Below are positions 1-7,242 of a DNA stretch of 37,382 nt, piece after piece. Under the pieces are notes generated by a model. That model did not search any database. It was not told the origin of the DNA and was given only the letters and a program-made list of their open reading frames with translations. Each line of letters opens with the position of its first letter. Within the stretch, counting starts at the first letter, position 1. The stretch is taken from NCBI RefSeq assembly GCF_025965585.1, contig NZ_JAOPWR010000394.1, forward strand, positions 1-37,382, given 5' to 3'. The stretch is from Pseudonocardia sp. Lineage in GTDB: Bacteria; Actinomycetota; Actinomycetes; Mycobacteriales; Pseudonocardiaceae. The translations under genes were made by a program, and so were the position numbers.

Positions 1-242
1 TTGACCGCCACGGCGGGCCCGTCGGCGGCGGGCCAGCGCAGCGTTTCCGGCCGGTCGGTGTCCAGCACCGCGTCCACGGCGCCGCTGCACACCGCCAGCG
101 GTGCGAGCGCTGCCGGCGCGGCGAGCACGATCCGGTGGTCGGGGAAGTGACGGCGCAGTCCGCGCAACGCGGGCACGGCGACCAGGAGGTCGCCCAGTCC
201 CAGCGCGCGCAGCACCAGGACGTCCTCGCCGTCGTCGGTCAT
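1..242 (-). CDS. Glycosyltransferase family 9 protein, N-terminal part (runs off the window)
   Basis: Reading from an ATG at 242 towards base 1 gives about 80 codons with no stop; the rest lies outside the window. The start MTDDGEDVLVLRALGLGDLL followed by VAVPALRGLRRHFPDHRIVL is the typical first beta-alpha unit of GT9 (ADP-heptose:LPS heptosyltransferase-like) enzymes, which move a nucleotide-activated sugar onto an acceptor. In Gram-positive actinobacteria such enzymes act on glycans other than LPS; the acceptor is unknown here. The gene is divergent from a second GT9 gene starting at 301, with a 58-base shared promoter region. The family call comes from this N-terminal unit only, so the subfamily is open. 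Confidence 0.75.
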   Translation of the reverse strand, partial: MTDDGEDVLVLRALGLGDLLVAVPALRGLRRHFPDHRIVLAAPAALAPLAVCSGAVDAVLDTDRPETLRWPAADGPAVAV

Positions 243-300
243 GTGCGGGGGTTACCCCGGTCGGGCCGGGGGTACGCGTCCGGCGACGGCAGGGGACGGG

Positions 301-1386
301 ATGCGACGGATCGCGGTGTTGCGCAGCAACGCCATCGGCGACTACCTGATGGCCACGCCGGCGCTCGCGGCGCTGCGCTCGGCGTTCCCCGACGCGGAGC
401 TGACGTTGCTCGCCGCCGGCTGGCACCGCGCCTTCCTCGACGGAAGACCGGGTCCGGTCGACCGGGTGCTCGTGCTGCCCGAGGTGCCCGGTCTCGCCGG
501 GCAGCCCGGTGGGGCCCCGCCCGACGCGGAGCTGCCGGGCTTCCTCGCGGCCGCCCGGGCCTACGGCTACGACCTCGCGGTGCAGTTGCACGGTGGCGGC
601 GCCCGGTCGAACCCGTTGGTCACGGACCTGGGGGCTCACTACACGATCGGCCTGCGGGCCCCGGACGCCCCGGGCCTCGACGCCACCGTGCCCTACCGCT
701 ATTACCAGCCCGAGGTGGCGCGATACCTGGAGGTGGTCGGGCTGGTCGGGGCGACCGGCCCGGCCGAGTACCCGGAGCTGGCGTCCGTCCCGGGCGAGGA
801 CGACCGCGCCGAGCGACTGCTGCCTGCGCAGGACGGGCCCTGGGTGGCGCTCAACCCCGGGGCCGGGGATCCGCGGCGGCGCTGGTCCACGGCCAGGTTC
901 GCCGCGGTCGCCGACGCCGTAATGGCGAGCGGAGCACGCGTGGTGGTGGTCGGCTCCGACGCCGACGTCCGCACCGCGGCCGAGATCACCGCTCGGGCCC
1001 GGTCGGCGCCGCTCGACCTCACCGGTCGCACCGACCTCGGCACGCTGGCTGCGGTGTTGCGGCGCTGCGCGGTGGTCGTCTCCAACGACTCCGGTCCGCT
1101 GCACGTCGCCCGCGCCGTCGGGGCTCGGACCGTGGGCCTCTACTGGTGCGGCAACGCGATCAACGCGGCACCCGAGACGCGCTCCCGGCACCGCCCCCTG
1201 CTGAGCTGGCGCGTGCACTGCGTGGAGTGCGGTGTCGACTGCACCCCCGTCGGGAGCCCCCACCGGCCCGGCAACGGCTGCTCGCACCGATCGTCGTTCG
1301 TCGACGAGATCCCGGTGGCCGAGGTGGTCGACGAGGTCGAGGACCTCCTGCGTGCGAGCCCGGCTGCCGGCACCGACCCGAGGTAA
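301..1386 (+). CDS. Glycosyltransferase family 9 protein
   Basis: The 361-residue product has the two-Rossmann GT-B layout of GT9. An N-terminal unit, LRSNAIGDYLMATPALAALR (residues 7-26), binds the acceptor side. The C-terminal nucleotide-sugar domain shows LNPGAGDPRRRWS (184-196) and VSNDSGPLHVARAVGARTVG (260-279), the signature region of heptosyltransferase-like enzymes. A cysteine cluster (C307, C310, C314, C327) near the C terminus may bind a metal or form disulfides. I chose the ATG at 301 rather than an in-frame ATG at 241 because a purine-rich ribosome site (GGCAGGGGACGGG) sits directly before it and homology begins there. It is divergent from a related gene at 242, so the pair may build one glycan. 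Sugar and acceptor are unknown. Confidence 0.85.
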   Translation: MRRIAVLRSNAIGDYLMATPALAALRSAFPDAELTLLAAGWHRAFLDGRPGPVDRVLVLPEVPGLAGQPGGAPPDAELPGFLAAARAYGYDLAVQLHGGGARSNPLVTDLGAHYTIGLRAPDAPGLDATVPYRYYQPEVARYLEVVGLVGATGPAEYPELASVPGEDDRAERLLPAQDGPWVALNPGAGDPRRRWSTARFAAVADAVMASGARVVVVGSDADVRTAAEITARARSAPLDLTGRTDLGTLAAVLRRCAVVVSNDSGPLHVARAVGARTVGLYWCGNAINAAPETRSRHRPLLSWRVHCVECGVDCTPVGSPHRPGNGCSHRSSFVDEIPVAEVVDEVEDLLRASPAAGTDPR

Positions 1387-1468
1387 CGCCGCGACCCGCA
1401 CGGTCGTCCGCCGGCGGATCTGCAGCGGGATGTGGATCTCGGGCGACACTCCCGTCGCTCACGCACCT

Positions 1469-2542
1469 CTACATGGTGGCATCGGCCACCACGGAGCGCA
1501 GCTCGCCGGTCCGGGCGAACACGGCCCGCTGGCGCGCCGCGCCAGTGCCCCTGTGCAGTACCGCGTCGGCCAGCTCGCGGACAGAATGCAGGTCGCCCGC
1601 GTCCTGTAGCGCCTCCGCGACGTGCTCGATCAGGGCGTCCACCACGGACCCCGCGGGCGCCGGCTTCCATGTCCGCGGGTCGAGCAGCTCGGCGTCGGTC
1701 CCGGACCGCCCCGCCCGCCACGCCGCGAGCCGCAGCACCTCGGTGCGCACCGGGTCCGGTGCGGTTCCGGCCCCGCGGACCGCGGTCTCCACCAACGCCC
1801 GGGTCAGCGCGGCGATGAGAACGGTGTCGGCGGGCTCACGGCAGACGTCAGCCACCCTGATCTCCACGGTGGGGTGGTGGCGGGACAGCCGGGCGTCGAA
1901 GTACAGCATCCCCTCGTCGAGTATGGTGCCCGTGGAGAGCATCGCGTCCGTGACCTCCCGGTAGCCACCGGGCGTGCCGAAGAGCCCGGTCGGGCCCGCG
2001 GACGGCCAACGTCCCCACAACTGGCTGCGGAAGCTCGCGTAGCCGGTGTCCGCGCCGTTCCAGAACGGCGAGTTCGCCGACAGCGCGAGCAGCGGCGCCA
2101 GCCACGGGCGGATGCCGTCCAGCGCCGCGACGCCCTCCTTCTCGGACCCGACCGACACGTGCACGTGGCATCCGCATGTGAGCTGCTCGGCGCCGGTGTG
2201 GCCGAACGTCTCGATCATCCGCTCGTACCGGGGTGACGGCGCGACCGTCGGGTCCACCGGCAGCGGCGAGGTCGCCAGCGGCGCGAGCTCGACCCCGGTG
2301 GCCCGAGCGGCGTCGCGCGCCTGAGCCCGGGTCCGGCGCAGCTCGTCGTGGAGGTCGTGCAGGTCGCGACAGGGCCGCGTGCCCGTCTCGAGCTGCTCCC
2401 GCTGCAGCTCACCGGTCAGCTCGGCGTCGGCATCCCCGTCGTCGTCGGTACCGCGCAGCACGGCACCGGCGACGTCCCGCGGCTCCCCGGTCGACCGGTC
2501 GACGAGCAGGAACTCCTCCTCGACACCGACGGTGCGGGTCAC
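1469..2542 (-). CDS. YbdK-type carboxylate-amine ligase (glutamate-cysteine ligase 2 family)
   Basis: The 357-residue product belongs to the GCS2/YbdK family of ATP-grasp-like carboxylate-amine ligases, which form a gamma-glutamyl amide bond; weak glutamate-cysteine ligase activity is known for some members. Visible marks are GVEEEFLLVD at the N terminus (6-15), with the acidic metal-binding residues, and CGCHVHVSV near 123-131, another conserved active-site strand. Length is normal for the family. The start is a GTG at 2542 that overlaps the stop of the upstream phosphatase gene (GTGA), so translation is coupled. Actinobacteria make mycothiol rather than glutathione, so the real substrate is uncertain. 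An open frame continues upstream to 3148 but is only the antisense-like extension over the phosphatase gene. Confidence 0.85.
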   Translation of the reverse strand: MTRTVGVEEEFLLVDRSTGEPRDVAGAVLRGTDDDGDADAELTGELQREQLETGTRPCRDLHDLHDELRRTRAQARDAARATGVELAPLATSPLPVDPTVAPSPRYERMIETFGHTGAEQLTCGCHVHVSVGSEKEGVAALDGIRPWLAPLLALSANSPFWNGADTGYASFRSQLWGRWPSAGPTGLFGTPGGYREVTDAMLSTGTILDEGMLYFDARLSRHHPTVEIRVADVCREPADTVLIAALTRALVETAVRGAGTAPDPVRTEVLRLAAWRAGRSGTDAELLDPRTWKPAPAGSVVDALIEHVAEALQDAGDLHSVRELADAVLHRGTGAARQRAVFARTGELRSVVADATM

Positions 2543-3228
2543 GACTCCCCATCGCGCCGTGCGGCCCCGCGCAGGAGCGTGCGGTCGAGGGCGTCGTGCA
2601 GGTCCCGGATCGACTCGAAGACCTCGCGGGCCCCGGCCCCGCGCAGCTCGTCGGGGGAGAAACCGCCGGTGCGGAGCCCGTAGCCGGGGATGCCGGCGTG
2701 ATCCGCCGCGACCAGGTCCCACACCGAGTCTCCGACCAGGACCGCCGCCGAGCCGCCCACCCTCTCCACCGCCCGCTGCAGGAGATCGGGCTGCGGCTTG
2801 GTGCGGTCGACGTCCTTGCTCGTGAGCCACGCCGCGGCCAGGGACCGGCCGTCGAACAGGTCGAGGTAGCTCTCCACGTGGTCCGGGGCGCCCGAGCTGG
2901 CGAGCACGATCGTCAGGCCGCGTTTCGCCACGTCGGTGAGCAGGTCCCGCACGCCGTCGAAGGCCTGCACCTCGTGCAGCATCGGCGCGTACTCCTCCGA
3001 CCAGGCCGCGCGCAGGTCGTCGCCGTGCTCGGCCTCCACGTCGTCTCCGGCGACGGCCGCGACGAGCTGGTCGCCGCCCATCCCGATGGCGCGGTGCAGC
3101 CGCCACACCGGCAGCCCGATGCCGAAACGGCGGAACGCGCGGTACCACGCCAGCGCGTGCTGGTAGTTGGTGTCGACGAGCGTGCCGTCGACGTCGAACA
3201 CCGCGGTGTCCACGGCACCGACCGTCAC
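2539..3228 (-). CDS. HAD-superfamily phosphatase (subfamily IA)
   Basis: The 229-residue protein has all four HAD motifs: DVDGTLVD with nucleophile Asp12 and acid Asp14, the SSGAP serine motif II, KPQPD with the motif III lysine, and VGDSVWD motif IV. A helical cap lies between motifs I and II (class C1), as in phosphoglycolate phosphatase and beta-phosphoglucomutase relatives. It should hydrolyse a small phosphorylated metabolite in the cytosol. The start is GTG at 3228, overlapping by four bases the stop of the small gene upstream; its own stop overlaps the ligase start. All three genes are therefore translated as one unit. The substrate is not predictable from sequence. Confidence 0.85.
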   Translation of the reverse strand: MTVGAVDTAVFDVDGTLVDTNYQHALAWYRAFRRFGIGLPVWRLHRAIGMGGDQLVAAVAGDDVEAEHGDDLRAAWSEEYAPMLHEVQAFDGVRDLLTDVAKRGLTIVLASSGAPDHVESYLDLFDGRSLAAAWLTSKDVDRTKPQPDLLQRAVERVGGSAAVLVGDSVWDLVAADHAGIPGYGLRTGGFSPDELRGAGAREVFESIRDLHDALDRTLLRGAARRDGES

Positions 3229-3404
3229 GACGACGACTTCCGGCGGTCGGCGTCCACCTCGTCGCGCTCGAGCCGGGTCCGGCGCCGCAGCTCCCCGTCG
3301 TCGGGGTGCGGCCCGGCCTTCGCCCGCTCGCGGTGGTCTGGGTGCGGCGTGTCGTGCGGCTCGATGACGCTGCCGAGGTCCGGATCGTCCTGGGTCGTGC
3401 TCAT
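3225..3404 (-). CDS. Small hydrophilic protein, function unknown
   Basis: This is a 59-residue, strongly charged protein without membrane segments: MSTTQDDPDLGSVIEPHDTP at the start and a basic, arginine-rich end. It shows no recognisable domain and looks disordered. The case for a real gene is its 4-base GTGA overlap with the phosphatase gene downstream and codon use like its neighbours. I chose the ATG at 3404; an in-frame ATG at 3446 would add 14 residues over sequence that looks like promoter. It is probably the first or second gene of the 3404-1469 unit. Confidence 0.6.
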   Translation of the reverse strand: MSTTQDDPDLGSVIEPHDTPHPDHRERAKAGPHPDDGELRRRTRLERDEVDADRRKSSS

Positions 3405-3442
3405 GCGGGTGAGGTACCCCGCGTGATGGGGTTTCAACCTGA

Positions 3443-3634
3443 TCACCGCTGTTCCCCGTCCGTCTGAACCGTCCCCGTCACCGCTTCGTACCCGGGATCC
3501 TGCAGGTCACCGTGATCGACGTCGGCCCGACGCTGCGGGCCCGCGCGTTGACCACCCGGCTCGGCGGGGTCGTCATCGACATCCACCGTGCCGCCGGGGT
3601 CGGACCGCGGCTGGGCGTACGCGGGAACGCCCAC
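3443..3634 (-). CDS. Possible small acidic protein, function unknown
   Basis: From a GTG at 3634 the minus strand encodes about 63 residues that are rich in Asp, Gly, Pro and Gln (for example DPGGTVDVDDDPAEPGGQRA) and end at 3443, 38 bases before the next small gene on the same strand. Codon third positions are mostly G or C as in real genes here. No strong ribosome site precedes the GTG, and the same frame stays open far upstream as an antisense shadow of the transporter gene, which weakens the call. It may be the first gene of the unit running to 1469, or only part of its leader. Confidence 0.3.
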   Translation of the reverse strand: MGVPAYAQPRSDPGGTVDVDDDPAEPGGQRAGPQRRADVDHGDLQDPGYEAVTGTVQTDGEQR

Positions 3635-3685
3635 CGTCAGCGGAGTGGTCCTTTGTCTCGAATGGAGCGGGAGCGGGTAACCAGG

Positions 3686-4639
3686 ATGCGTGCGATCACG
3701 GATCCGGGCGGCGCAGCAAGCGACAGCGAGCATCCTGTGCTGAGCGTCGTCCTCGTCGTTCTCGCCGCCCTGTGCAACGCCACGGCGTCGGTGCTGCAGC
3801 GGAAGGTCGACCGCGACGAGCCTGTCGACGGGCCCACCGGCCTGTCCCTGCTCTGGGACCTCGCCCATCGTCCGGCCTGGATCGCGGGCATCGCCGCGCT
3901 GATCGTCGGTTTCCTGCTGCAGGCGGCGGCGTTGGCCACCGGGCCGATCGTGCTCGTGCAGCCGCTGCTGGTGCTGGAGCTGCCCTTCACCCTGTTGCTG
4001 GCCGGCGCCGTGTTCGGTTCCCGGCTGCACGCCCGCGAGTGGACCGCGATCGCCGGGATGAGTCTCGGGCTCGCGGCCCTGCTCTACGCCCTGGCGCCGA
4101 GCGGTGGCGATCCGCTCTCCCCGTCGGTGGGTACGTGGGTCGTCGGGCTGGCCGTCACGCTCGGCGTCGCGGGCATCTTCGTCGTGGTCGGTCACCGGTC
4201 CTGCGGATCGAGGCGCGCGGCGGCGTTCGGGCTGGCGACGGGCATCGGCTTCGGGCTGACTGCCGTGCTGGTGGCCGCGATCGGGGCCGTCTGGAAGTCC
4301 TCGGGCTGGCCCGGGCTGCTCACCTCGCCGTTCACCTGGCTGCTGGTCGTGCTGGGACCCGTGTTCTTCTATCTGCTGCAGAGGACCCTGCAGGCGGGCC
4401 CGCTGGTGGCGTCCCAGCCTTTCCTCACGCTGTTCAACCCCGTGGTGGCGGTCGGATTCGGGGTCGCGGTGTTCGGCGAACGGGTCAACGGCAGCGGTTG
4501 GCTGGTGCTGGCGGTGGCCGGTGCGGTGCTGATCGGAGCCGGCACCGTGCTGCTGGCCCGTTCGCCCCTGCTCACGCGCACCGAAGGCGGTGACAGCGCC
4601 GACGTCAGCACCGACGGCCGGCACACCGACCGCGCCTGA
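3686..4639 (+). CDS. EamA/DMT-type multispanning membrane transporter
   Basis: The 317-residue protein is very hydrophobic with about nine or ten membrane helices in two related halves, as in the drug/metabolite transporter (EamA) superfamily. Segments include LSVVLVVLAALCNATASVLQ at the N terminus, which matches the DMT first helix, and NPVVAVGFGVAVFGERVNGS in the second half, the usual 'P-(x)-V-x-G-E' region before the last helices. The substrate is unknown. The start is taken as ATG 3686 after a purine-rich stretch; ATG 3662 is an alternative that adds eight residues. The C-terminal tail after residue 295 is hydrophilic. It is divergent from the minus-strand unit ending at 1469. Confidence 0.75.
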   Translation: MRAITDPGGAASDSEHPVLSVVLVVLAALCNATASVLQRKVDRDEPVDGPTGLSLLWDLAHRPAWIAGIAALIVGFLLQAAALATGPIVLVQPLLVLELPFTLLLAGAVFGSRLHAREWTAIAGMSLGLAALLYALAPSGGDPLSPSVGTWVVGLAVTLGVAGIFVVVGHRSCGSRRAAAFGLATGIGFGLTAVLVAAIGAVWKSSGWPGLLTSPFTWLLVVLGPVFFYLLQRTLQAGPLVASQPFLTLFNPVVAVGFGVAVFGERVNGSGWLVLAVAGAVLIGAGTVLLARSPLLTRTEGGDSADVSTDGRHTDRA

Positions 4640-4908
4640 CACCCCGTGCCCGAGACCGTGATGACGGCGCTGATCCTGCGAGGGCCGTGAGTAGCAGGTC
4701 GACGTGCAGCCGGACGGGGATTCCGGCGTCACGGCCTCCCGTGACCCATGCGTCGGCCCGGTCACGGATCCGGCACCCGGTACCTGATTCCTCGGGTCCT
4801 GGACGGGAACCCGCCCATCGACCGAGATTGTTCTCGTCGCGGTGCAAGGCAGCTCTCGGCGTCCCCACAGCACCGTGCGGAAAGACCGACGGGCCCGAGG
4901 AGGCGGCG

Positions 4909-6072
4909 ATGGCATCGCAGAAGACGCTCGACCGACCGATCCGTTGGGAGGCCGAGGACAGCGGCCGGGAACGGGTCGTCGCCGTCGGCCTGCTGGCCGA
5001 TCCCGGGCTTCCCACCGAGATCGGCCAGCAGCTTGCCGAGGAGCTGCCGAACATGTTGGCCGATCAGCCCCGGGACGGGATGCGCTACTCGTTCACCGTG
5101 GTCTCGGAGACGCTGCGGCGCTCCGGGGACGCCCGGGGCGAGCGGCTGATCGACCTGGCAGCCGAGCGACGCCGGCGGGAAGGATGGGACATGGCGATCT
5201 GTCTGACCGACCTGCCGGTGTACAACGACGGCCGGCCCCTCGTGGCTGAGCTGAGCCAGGACAAGGGAGCGGCGTTGCTCGTCGTTCCGGCGTTGACGGT
5301 GCTGCATCCGGCGGAACAGGCTCGCGACATCGTCGCCGGGCTGATCCTCGAGTGGGCGGCCGGCCACTCCGGCGACCAGCCCCTCCAGCGACTCGAGGAT
5401 CGGGTGACGAACCTGCATCGAGTCGAGCCCGACGACGAGGACATCGACCTGCGTCTGACCAGATCTTCAGGACAACTGCAGATGCTGGTCGGCATGGTGT
5501 GGGTGAACCGGCCGTGGCGGCTGGTGCTCGGGTTGCGCAGTGCGCTCGCCGCCGCCCTGGCCACCGCGGCCTTCGGCCTCGTGTCCAGCCCGGTCTGGCA
5601 GGTCAGTGCGGCCATGAGCACGGCGCGCCTGTGGGTGGCAACCGTGGTCTCGCTCGCCGCGATCGGCGGATGGCTGATCCTGAATCACGCACTGTGGCAG
5701 CACCCGGCAGACAACGACCCTCGGGAACGCCGCCGGATCCGTCTCTACAACGCGGCGACACTGTTGACCCTTGCGATCGGCCTGCTGGTGTCCTACCTGG
5801 CGCTACTCGTCGGGGATTTTCTGACCGGCTGGTTCGTGGTGGTCCCGCAGGTGTTCTCCAACGCGATCGGACGGCCGGTCGGCTTTACCGATTATCTCCG
5901 GCTCGCCTGGCTGGTCTCCTCACTGGCCACCATCGGCGGCGCTCTGGGATCCGGGCTCGAGTCGACCGACACGGTCCGCAGCGCGACGTGGGGCACCCGG
6001 TACCGGAAAGCCGGCTCGCACCGTCGCAAGAGGCGAGCTGATTCGGGGTCGCAGCGTGTGGGCAGGGGGTGA
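4909..6072 (+). CDS. Membrane protein with large N-terminal soluble domain, function unknown
   Basis: This 387-residue protein starts at ATG 4909 after a good ribosome site (CGAGGAGGCGGCG). Residues 1 to about 195 are soluble; VVAVGLLADPGLPTEIGQQL starts a beta-alpha fold, and GWDMAICLTDLPVYNDGRPL suggests a nucleotide-binding-like alpha/beta domain. Residues about 200-370 hold four likely membrane helices (around WRLVLGLRSALAAALATAAF, WVATVVSLAAIGGWLILNHA, LLTLAIGLLVSYLALLV and LRLAWLVSSLATIGGALGSG), followed by a basic tail. I recall similar actinobacterial proteins being labelled as tetrahydrofolate dehydrogenases in automatic annotation, but nothing in the sequence supports that activity. 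About 270 bases without a gene lie before it. Confidence 0.75.
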   Translation: MASQKTLDRPIRWEAEDSGRERVVAVGLLADPGLPTEIGQQLAEELPNMLADQPRDGMRYSFTVVSETLRRSGDARGERLIDLAAERRRREGWDMAICLTDLPVYNDGRPLVAELSQDKGAALLVVPALTVLHPAEQARDIVAGLILEWAAGHSGDQPLQRLEDRVTNLHRVEPDDEDIDLRLTRSSGQLQMLVGMVWVNRPWRLVLGLRSALAAALATAAFGLVSSPVWQVSAAMSTARLWVATVVSLAAIGGWLILNHALWQHPADNDPRERRRIRLYNAATLLTLAIGLLVSYLALLVGDFLTGWFVVVPQVFSNAIGRPVGFTDYLRLAWLVSSLATIGGALGSGLESTDTVRSATWGTRYRKAGSHRRKRRADSGSQRVGRG

Positions 6073-6486
6073 AGCACTCGACCTGTGTGCGCCCGGCGCG
6101 CTGTCGAAGGCGACCGGCGCGCACGAGGGCCGGTACGGCCAGATCGCAGGAGACGTGGTCGGTGACGACCTGCTTGATGACCTCGAAGCGTTCGGAGTCG
6201 CAGTACGTGGTGATCGGCGGGTCGACCCGGCCGGGGCAGGCCCGGGTCGACCCACTGCGGCGCAGGCCATCCGACCGTATTCGACCGTGCGCCCGGCCCC
6301 AGTATGGAGCCCCGGTGCCATTCCCGCTGACCTCGCACGCCTTTCAGGACGCGAGCACGATCAACAATCCGAGTATTCGGAGTGGGTGTCGTACACGTGC
6401 GGCCACCGAGGCCGGATCGCTGTGGCCCATCGAGGTGGGTCGGAACGGGTAGCGGCGCTGCTGTGGTCCGCGTTGGTCGAGGCGCC
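6073..6486. other. Gene-poor spacer between convergent genes
   Basis: These 414 bases separate a plus-strand gene ending at 6072 and a minus-strand operon ending at 6487. No convincing gene was found. On the minus strand a stretch near 6250-6110 reads as coding-like text (TTYCDSERFEVIKQVVTDHV) without a clear start or recognised family; it may be a decayed gene. No clear terminator hairpin was identified. Confidence 0.5.
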
Positions 6487-6900
6487 TCACGCCACGGGCG
6501 GCTCGTCGCCGGCGCCGCGGGTCAGCTCGAACCACACCTGTTTGCCGCTGCCGTGCTGCTCGCTGCCCCATCGGTCCGCGAGTACGGCGAGCAGCCACAT
6601 GCCGTGCCCGCCCGCCGCGCCTGGTTCCAGGGTGCGCGGGGGGTCGGCGGAGTCGTCGGCCACGCTGACACGCAGGACGGGGTCGGCCAGGTGCACCCGC
6701 ACCTGCAGGGCGGCGTCGCTGACGACGTGGCGTAGGACGTTGGTGACCAGCTCGCTCAGCAGCAGCAGCGCGTTGTCGCAGAAGGACTCCGCTGCCCATG
6801 CGGCGAGCAGCTGCGCCACCACCGAACGTGCGGCGGGGACACTGCGCGGGTCCGGGGGCAGGTCGATGGTGGCTCGCAGGGTGGTCGGGACGACCGTCAT
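6487..6900 (-). CDS. RsbW-like anti-sigma/serine kinase ATPase (HATPase_c_2)
   Basis: This 137-residue single-domain GHKL ATPase resembles RsbW/SpoIIAB-type switch kinases, which hold a sigma factor or phosphorylate a STAS partner. The N box is LLLLSELVTNVLRHV (Glu50, Asn54), the G1 region is VADDSADPP (Asp82-Asp83), and the glycine lid is GGHGMWLLAVLADRWG from residue 97. Its ATG at 6900 overlaps the stop of the STAS gene (ATGA), which makes that STAS protein the obvious partner. It is the last gene of the operon starting at 9827. No sigma factor gene lies in the window, so the target is unknown. Confidence 0.9.
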   Translation of the reverse strand: MTVVPTTLRATIDLPPDPRSVPAARSVVAQLLAAWAAESFCDNALLLLSELVTNVLRHVVSDAALQVRVHLADPVLRVSVADDSADPPRTLEPGAAGGHGMWLLAVLADRWGSEQHGSGKQVWFELTRGAGDEPPVA

Positions 6901-7208
6901 CGCGTGGCGCCGTCGGGTGCGGGCTGCGCTGCGGGGAGCACGTCGAGCTTCTCGAGCAGGCCGAGCGAGGCGAAGACCCGCAGTGCCGACCCGTCGCCCA
7001 GGCGCACCGCGAGCCGTCGACCCGCGTCACGGGCCCGCGCGTCGGCGAGCAACACGAGCCGCACACCGGTCGAGTCCACGAACGTGAGCCGGCTCAGGTC
7101 CACGACCAGCAGCTCCGGTTCTGCGCTCTCGGCCTCCTCGACGCGTTGTTGGGCCGCGTCGAAGGTCGAGAGGTCGAGCTCGCCGTCGAGGACGACTTCC
7201 ACGGTCAT
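6897..7208 (-). CDS. STAS-domain anti-anti-sigma factor
   Basis: This 103-residue single STAS domain protein is of the RsbV/SpoIIAA type. The phosphorylatable serine is Ser46 in LTFVDSTGVRLVLLADARA, the conserved DSxG turn. In the family the unphosphorylated form binds the kinase and frees the sigma factor, and a PP2C phosphatase removes the phosphate. Both partner types are encoded next to it: kinase downstream with an ATGA overlap, phosphatase upstream by 34 bases. The ATG at 7208 is preceded by CGGAGGCGGC. Longer frames upstream run antiparallel into the phosphatase gene and are not used. Confidence 0.92.
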   Translation of the reverse strand: MTVEVVLDGELDLSTFDAAQQRVEEAESAEPELLVVDLSRLTFVDSTGVRLVLLADARARDAGRRLAVRLGDGSALRVFASLGLLEKLDVLPAAQPAPDGATR

Positions 7209-7242
7209 GATGCCGCCTCCGCAGGACCGAGCACGTCGGCGG

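Noticed and set aside
3443-4915. A 490-codon open frame on the minus strand
   Set aside because: It lies antisense to the EamA-type transporter and has Gln/Arg/His-rich shadow composition; only its last 60 or so codons may be real (listed separately at low confidence).
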